A stretch of 64,000 nucleotides of DNA from Mycoplasmopsis verecunda (lineage in GTDB: Bacteria; Bacillota_I; Bacilli_A; Mycoplasmatales; Metamycoplasmataceae), in assembly GCF_033546915.1 (NCBI RefSeq), contig NZ_CP137850.1, positions 620,001-684,000 on the forward strand, in the 5' to 3' direction. The translations under genes and the position numbers were made by a program. Each line of letters begins with the position of its first letter. Position 1 is the stretch's first letter. Below the pieces are notes generated by a model that saw only the letters and a list, made by a program, of their open reading frames with translations, ran no database searches and was not told the DNA's origin. This document shows, in pieces, positions 58,242-64,000 of the stretch.

Positions 58242-59180
58242 ATGAGCGGTGGTACTATTGCAGGAATTGTAATTGGTTCAATATTTGGAGTTATCTTTTT
58301 AGGTTTATTGATAGCTGCTATTGTTAAATCAATTGTTATTGTTCCTGAAACAAATTTTGTTATTATTCAAAGATTTGGAAAATATCGTAAAACATTACAT
58401 AAAGGATTACATTTTATTGTTCCCTTTATTGATGAAAAAGCTTTAGTTGAAAACTTTAAAGAAAAAGTTATGGATTTCCCAGCTCAAAGTGTTATTACAA
58501 AAGATAATGCAACAATTAAAGTCGATACAGTTGTTTATCTTAAAATTGTAGATGCTCAATTATTTGCATATGGAGCTGAAAGACCATATTTGGCAATTGA
58601 AAGCTTAACAGCTACTACATTACGTAACTTAATTGGTGAAATTGAATTAGATGAATCTTTAACATCTCGAGAAATTATAAATGCTAAGTTAACTAAAATA
58701 CTTGATATAGCAAGTGATCCATGAGGAATTAAAGTTAATAGAATTGAAATTCAAGATATTATTCCGCCACGCGAAGTACAAGAAGCTATGATACGTCAAA
58801 TGCAAGCTGAACGTAATAAGCGTGCAAATATTCTTGAAGCAGAAGGTATTAGACAAAGCCAAATATTAAAGGCTCAAGGGGAAAAAGAAAGTACAATTTT
58901 AAATGCTGAAGCTTCTAAACAACAAAAGATTCTAGAAGCTGAAGCCGAAAGACAAAAACGTATCCTTGAAGCTCAAGGGGAAAAAGAAGCAATTGAATTA
59001 ATTAATTCAGCAGGAATTAATGAATCATTCTTAAGATTGAAATCAATTCAAGAATGAACAACAATTGCTAATGGTACAGCAACAAAAATTATCTTACCAC
59101 CAAATCTAGCTGATGTAGCTAGTGTGGTAGCTGCTGGAACTGAAGTATTTAAATCAATGGATGATAAGAAACGAAAATAG
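58242..59180 (+). CDS. SPFH/stomatin-like membrane protein (312 aa)
   Basis: N-terminal transmembrane segment (residues ~5-32, [20 protein letters not shown]), then the SPFH/band-7 domain ([29 protein letters not shown] closing it near 180), then an Ala/Glu-rich coiled coil with a repeated EAEG/EAQGEKE pattern (~190-250), and a C-terminal hydrophobic stretch near 280-300. This is the slipin/QmcA arrangement. Such proteins form oligomeric scaffolds in membrane microdomains, often near proteases. No NfeD partner lies next to it. SD TAGGAGG. Confidence 0.9.
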
Positions 59181-59186
59181 AAATTT

Positions 59187-59214
59187 GTGCATAGCAATAT
59201 GCACTTTTATTTTC
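59187..59214 (+). terminator. Terminator of the stomatin-like gene
   Basis: GTGCATA/TATGCAC with a 4-base loop, then TTTTATTTT, a few bases after the stop. Confidence 0.75.
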
Positions 59215-59225
59215 CCTTTGTAGGA

Positions 59226-59250
59226 TAATAAAATACTCCCGCAGGAGTAT
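59226..59250 (-). terminator. Terminator of the plsX-rnc-smc operon
   Basis: ATACTCC/GGAGTAT with loop CGCA, followed on the minus strand by TTTTATT, five bases after the smc stop. Confidence 0.7.
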
Positions 59251-59255
59251 TGATA

Positions 59256-62189
59256 TTATACAGTTTCAGGCTCATCAATATATTTAGCAGCATCTTTTAG
59301 ATGTACACTGAAGAAGCTTGTAACACCACGAGTTTGCATTGTAGCAGCAAATAATGAATCAACTTTAGACATTGTTCCTGTACGGTGTGTAATTACAATA
59401 AATTGTGTTTGTTTTTTAAGTTCTTGTAAGTATTCAGCATATCTAATAACATTAGCTTCATCAAGAGCTGCTTCAACTTCATCTAAAATACATAATGGTA
59501 ATGGACGAGCTCTTAAAATAGCAAATAATAATGAAATAGCAATAAGAGCTTTTTCTCCACCTGAAAATAGTCTTAAGTTCTTAATACTTTTTCCTGGTGG
59601 TTGAGCAAAAATAGTAATTCCTGATTCAAGTACATTGTTTGGTTCAACAAATCTAACTTCAGCTGAACCACCACCAAACATTGATTTAAATACAGAATTA
59701 AATTCTCTATTTACATCATTTACTACATTTGTTAATCTAGTAACAATAATCTTGTCTAATTCAGAAATAGCTTCCATTAAAATGTTTCTTGTAGAAACCA
59801 ATTCATCACGATCAGATACATATCTATCATAACGTTCTTCAACACTTTCAAGTTGTTCGATAGCTTCTTGGTTAACAGCACCTAAATCAGCAATTTGTTC
59901 GCGTAATTCAGCTACCAATTCTCTAGCTTTTTCTACAGGTATTTCAAGTTTGTAGTTTTCTTCAGCATATTCAATTGTGTATGAATATTGTGTAGCTAAT
60001 CTTTCACGGTAATTACGTAAATTGATTTCTGAGTTTTTGTATAAAGCAATCTTGTTAGTAAATGTATTATTTAACTCATTTAATGTAGTTTGAGTTTGAT
60101 TTAACACATCAGTTAAGTGAACTAATTCAGCTTCTAATGTTTCAAGGAATTGTGTTTTAATTGTTAAATCATTTTTAACGATAGTATATTCCTTTAATAA
60201 TTCATTTCTTTCTCCAGTTAGCACTGAAGGTGTAACATCATCCTTATTAATATTAGCAATATCAGCTTTTGATTTAAATTCATCAAGTTGAGATTCTAAT
60301 TGTGAAATAGTTAATACTTCTTGACGTTGTTCTCATCTATATTCGTTTAAAGCAGCATTTGCTCTTGATATTTCAGTGTTATATTTTTCAATCAAGTTTT
60401 CATTATTTTGAATAATGCCTGATAATGAAGGTAGTAATTGTTGTAATTTTTCAATCTTATCGTCAAGACCAATGATATTATCACTTTCTTGAGCAGTTCC
60501 CCCAACAATAACACCACCAACACGGATGATATCTCCGTCAAGAGTTACAACCATATATTTACGTTCTAAAATATTAGAAATTTGGTTAGCTGTTTCGATA
60601 TCTTGCACAACTACAACATTTCCTAGTAAGAATTTAGCTAAAACATCATATTGTGGATCATATTCAACTAATTCGTTTGCTACACCAATAAATCCAGCAT
60701 GATTAGAAGCCACTAATAAATAATCATCACGAATAAATTTTTCTTTAATTGATGTAAGTGGAATAAATGTAGCTCTACCACCTTTATTCTTCTTAAGGAA
60801 TTCAACTGCTTTAACAGCTGTATTTGGAATATCAACAACAATATGTTGTGAAGCATTTGCTAATATAGCTTCAATTGCGGTAACATAATCAGGTTGCACT
60901 TTAATTAAATCTCTTACTAGACCTTTATAACCTCTAAAGTTAGCAGAGTTTTCAACTATTGTTCTTGTTCCTTTAAACAAGTTTGTTTTCTTATTTTTAG
61001 TCTCATTTAATATTTGCAAATTAGTATTAACTTCAGTATATTTTGTTTTAGCATTGTTTAATTCAAATTGTAATGAGTTAACTTTTGATGATAATTCACT
61101 TAATTTATTTTCTTCTTGAGTAACTTTATCACTTAATGAAACAGAAGTTTCTTTATGGTATTTAATATTTTGTTCTAATTCAATAATCTTAGTTGCATAT
61201 GCTTTAGCCATTTCTTCATTGCCTACTTGCATTTCACCACTAGCAATTAATTCCATACGAGCATTTTGTTTAGCAATAACAACATCAAGATTTTCTAAAC
61301 GTGATTTAATTCCAGTTTGCTTACCTCTAAGTGCAGCAATTTCTTTAGTTAAATCATTTTTCTCAATTCTTTTTTCACCAATTTGTCTATTGTACTTAGC
61401 AATTTGTAATGAATATGAATCCTTAGTTTCTTCAACACCACTAAGTTCTTTTGAAAGTTCCTCATAAATTTTTTCATTTGCTCTAATTTCATGAGCTAAA
61501 TAAGCAACTTCAACTTTCTTAAGTTCTCTACTTTTATCTCTATAAATAAGAGCTTTTTCAGCTTGTTTTCTAAGCGGAATTAATTGTTTTTCAAGTTCAT
61601 TAATTGTTGGTTCAAGTTTAGCAATTGAAGCATCAGCACTTTGCAGCAATCTAAGTGATTCTGTTTTCTTAAATTTAAATTTAGAAACTCCAGCTGCTTC
61701 TTCAAAAATTCCTCTACGATCATCATCAGAAGATTCGGCTATATCTGAAACAGTACCTTGTGAAATAATAGCTAAAGAACTTTTTCCAATTCCTGTTTCC
61801 ATAGCAATAGATTTAATATCTTTAAAACGACATGGTTTACCATTTAGATAATAATTATTAATTCCTTTACCACGGAATAATTCACGAGTAATAACTACAG
61901 TATCTTCATCAATTGAGTTATCTGAATCTTTGTTATCAAATGTTAAAGTAACACGAGCAAAATCCATTGGTTTAGCTGTTTTTGATCCGGCAAAAATTAA
62001 ATCTTGCATTGAATCTCCACGCATTTCTTTAGAACTTTGTTCTCCTAAAACTCATTTGATAGCATCATTAATATTACTTTTACCAGAACCATTTGGTCCG
62101 ATAATTCCAGCAACTCCTCCATCGAAACGTAAAATAACTGGTTCCGCGAATGATTTAAAACCATGTGCTTCGATTTTAATTAATTTCAT
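59256..62189 (-). CDS. smc: Chromosome partition protein SMC (977 aa)
   Basis: ATP-driven loop-extruding condensin. Walker A GIIGPNGSGKSN near residue 30, first long coiled coil (~165-490), hinge (GGRATFIPLTSIKE through VATLDGDIIRVGGVIVGG, ~470-570), second coiled coil, signature LRLFSGGEKALIAISLLFAI and Walker B PLCILDEVEAALDE near 900. Shorter than the Bacillus protein (about 1190), as in other mycoplasmas. Start MKLIKIEAHGFKSF at 62189 has AAGGAG and lies ten bases after rnc. TGA = Trp in KWVLGEQSSK and elsewhere. Confidence 0.97.
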
Positions 62190-62198
62190 ACCAACTCC

Positions 62199-62906
62199 TT
62201 ATATAATATCATCCTTTAATTTGTTTAAAGCATCAAGAGCAGCATTGGTTTCTGCTTCTTTTTTACTATTTCCAGTTCCTACACCATAAATAACATTATC
62301 GTGTATTGCTTGAGCTTGAAATAGTGGATGAGGATTGTTTTCATCAACTTGTGTAAGTTGAATAGTATTGTATGTAATACTTTCTTTTGACATACTTTGG
62401 AAATATTCTTGCAAGATACCTTTTGGATCCTTATTATCTCCATCATGTAGCTTAATAATCTGTTCTTTTATATAACGATAGACAAAGTCAGCTGTTTTTT
62501 GTAATCCTTGATCAATGTAAATAGCTCCCACCATTGATTCAAAAATATCAGCTTGAACTTTTGGACTAGCCGTAACTGCATCTCTCATTTTTCCAGGTCC
62601 TGTTCTTAAAATATCAACTAGACCAATTTCTTTAGAAATATGAGATAAGTAATCAGTTCCAACTGCTTGCGATCTTAATCTAGTTAAAGGACCTTGAGTT
62701 AAATTAGGATATGCTTTATACATAAAAATTGAACTAAGAAATTGCAACACAGCATCACCTAGAAACTCTAATCTTTCGTAATTATCAAACTCTTTACGGT
62801 TGTAACTTGGATGTGTTGTAGCAAGAATATAAGGTTCCAATGATTTAGGTTCTATATTATGTTCCTTTAAGAAATCATTTAAATTAGTTGTCTTCTTGAA
62901 CTGCAT
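62199..62906 (-). CDS. rnc: Ribonuclease III (235 aa)
   Basis: Cleaves double-stranded RNA in rRNA precursors and mRNAs. Catalytic signature YERLEFLGDAVLQFL near residues 47-61, second acidic site ADIFESMVGAIYIDQG near 115-130, then a C-terminal dsRNA-binding domain (KGILQEYFQS; GTGNSKKEAETNAALDALNK). I start at ATG 62906 (MQFKKTTN; GGAGAAAG upstream) rather than an upstream codon that would extend it within plsX. Overlaps the plsX end by 23 bases. Confidence 0.95.
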   Translation of the reverse strand: MQFKKTTNLNDFLKEHNIEPKSLEPYILATTHPSYNRKEFDNYERLEFLGDAVLQFLSSIFMYKAYPNLTQGPLTRLRSQAVGTDYLSHISKEIGLVDILRTGPGKMRDAVTASPKVQADIFESMVGAIYIDQGLQKTADFVYRYIKEQIIKLHDGDNKDPKGILQEYFQSMSKESITYNTIQLTQVDENNPHPLFQAQAIHDNVIYGVGTGNSKKEAETNAALDALNKLKDDII

Positions 62907-63891
62907 CTTTCTCCATAGCTTCTTGTAATTTAGCAAGTAAATTAACTTCTAAAGCTTGCTTAATATTTCTTAAAGCATTGTAATATGCAAAATTATCACT
63001 ACTTCCATGAGCTTTTAAAGCTAAAGCATTTACACCAATAACTCAAGCACTTCCAATTGAGCGATAATCAAGTTTTTTAGCAACATTTCTAAATGATGGT
63101 TTCATAAATAAACCACCAATTTTTGCTAGAAAACTATTTTTAACTTCTTTTTTCAATAATCCGGTAAAAGTCTCAATAGCTCCTTCATAACTTTTGATCA
63201 TGATATTACCTGCATATCCATCAGTTACTACAACATCACATTTTCCATCAAATAAAGTTTTGGGTTCCATAAAACCTAAATATTCAAATTCTTTATGTTC
63301 TTTTAATAATTGATGTGCTTCTTGAGTAGTTTGAGAACCCTTATAGTCTTCAGTTCCAATATTAATTAAAGCTACTTGAGGTAATTGTTTATTAAACATT
63401 GCTGAGTAAAATGTTGAAGCTAATGATGCTCACTCAACATAATATTCGGTTTTAGTTTCTAAATTAGCACCAACATCAAGCATAACAAACTTACGTTCAT
63501 TAGCAGCTGTAGCTACTGGCATAAATGCTGGACGAGATACTCCGTTAAGTCTTTTTGCTTTTAAAGTTAAAGCTGAAATATATGTTCCACTATCTCCGCT
63601 CGAAATAACAGCATCAGCTTGATTATCAAGCACGAGAGCAATAGATTGATTCATTGAAGTATTCTCATGCATTGATTTTCTGATATTTCTAGGATCACTA
63701 GGTTTATTTTTATTTTCAATTAATTCTAAATTAGTATTATTGTTTAGCTCACTTAGTTCTGCAATATCACCAACCAATTTGATTAAGGTATCAGGATTTT
63801 CACTAGCAAATCTTTGAGCAGCTAGAAAACATTCCATAACACCTTTATCATTTCCATTTGCATCAAATGCGATTGTATATTTATAACTCAT
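62884..63891 (-). CDS. plsX: Phosphate acyltransferase PlsX (335 aa)
   Basis: Converts acyl-ACP and phosphate to acyl-phosphate, the donor for the PlsY step of phospholipid synthesis. Family motifs: IAFDANGNDKG (usual DaMGGD, here varied), VISSGDSGTYISALTLKAKR, VMLDVGANLE, VVTDGYAGNIMIKSYEGAIE. The N-terminus SYKYTIAFDANGNDKGVM replaces the usual D.MGGD with DANGND. The start ATG overlaps the stop of the FakA-like gene by one base (TAATG). C-terminal ~20 residues are polar and overlap rnc. Confidence 0.95.
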
Positions 63892-64000
63892 TATTCTATT
63901 CCTATCAATAATTGATATGTTGGCTGATTTCCTTCAACAATTTCAACCTCACAATTATATGCAGCATCTATGTAGTTAGATATTTCTTCAGCTTCATTTT
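63891..64000 (-). CDS. C-terminal end of a FakA/YloV-type fatty acid kinase (partial)
   Basis: The last 36 codons, reading NEAEEISNYIDAAYN and ending QPTYQLLIGIE at TAA 63891-63893. The ending matches the usual C-terminus of DAK-phosphatase-domain proteins of the YloV/FakA family (GGQP.Y..iisvE). Position directly before plsX supports it: FakA with FakB makes acyl-phosphate from exogenous fatty acids, the same intermediate that PlsX handles. Most of the gene is outside the window. Confidence 0.6.
   Translation of the reverse strand, partial: NEAEEISNYIDAAYNCEVEIVEGNQPTYQLLIGIE

Noticed and set aside
60225-60332. Apparent breaks in smc, hisS, aspS, obg, secDF and others
   Set aside because: All fall at TGA codons, which encode Trp here; the frames are continuous and no frameshift is needed.

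Overview
The window comes from a wall-less mollicute, most likely Mycoplasmopsis/Metamycoplasma-like (the Mycoplasma hominis / bovis / synoviae group). It is very AT-rich, and UGA is read as tryptophan throughout: the rpsD, smc, obg, secDF, aspS and hisS reading frames are open end to end only if TGA is a sense codon. A tRNA-Trp(CCA) lies at 58089-58162. The species cannot be named from the sequence alone.

Layout. 1-3.7 kb: trpS (its 3' part is off the window), two tandem small membrane-protein paralogues (the second decayed), an IS30-like element with an intact transposase, and the end of an IS256-like element. 3.7-9.2 kb: a ~1840-codon surface protein with GA-type modules, interrupted by one in-frame TAA. 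9.6-14.2 kb: rpsD, rpmE, uvrC and a PotD-like membrane-anchored protein. 14.4-18.4 kb: a type III restriction-modification operon (mod-res). 18.5-20.1 kb: a decayed IS30-like element with flanking direct repeats. 20.2-22.4 kb: rnpB, an RlmD/TrmA-type RNA methylase, and rsmD. 22.5-24.9 kb: a C5-cytosine methylase overlapping an HNH endonuclease gene (a second R-M system). 25-29.6 kb: trmB, obg and secDF. 29.8-31.6 kb: an S66 peptidase and a decayed membrane-protein gene. 31.7-36.4 kb: the rimP-nusA-rnpM-infB-apt operon. 36.4-49.9 kb: one uninterrupted 4493-residue GA-module surface protein. 50-55 kb: a phosphohexomutase-like pseudoenzyme, hisS and aspS. 55-58.2 kb: ychF, then a third R-M system whose methylase starts in an (AG)7 tract, then tRNA-Trp. 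58.2-64 kb: a stomatin-like protein, then smc, rnc, plsX and the end of a FakA-like gene on the minus strand.

How it fits together. The housekeeping genes cover translation (rpsD, rpmE, infB, aminoacyl-tRNA synthetases, ychF), rRNA/tRNA processing and modification (rnpB, rnc, rsmD, RlmD-like, trmB), secretion (secDF), chromosome maintenance (smc, uvrC) and phospholipid synthesis from exogenous fatty acids (FakA-like plus plsX). Between them sits a variable surface and defence layer: two giant surface proteins on opposite strands, three R-M systems within about 44 kb, and IS elements that have truncated neighbours. The best candidates for unusual biology are the OFF-phase AG-repeat methylase overlapping its HNH partner, the phosphohexomutase homologue that has lost its catalytic motifs, the giant repeat proteins, and a group of genes whose -10 boxes abut the start codon and so probably give leaderless mRNAs.
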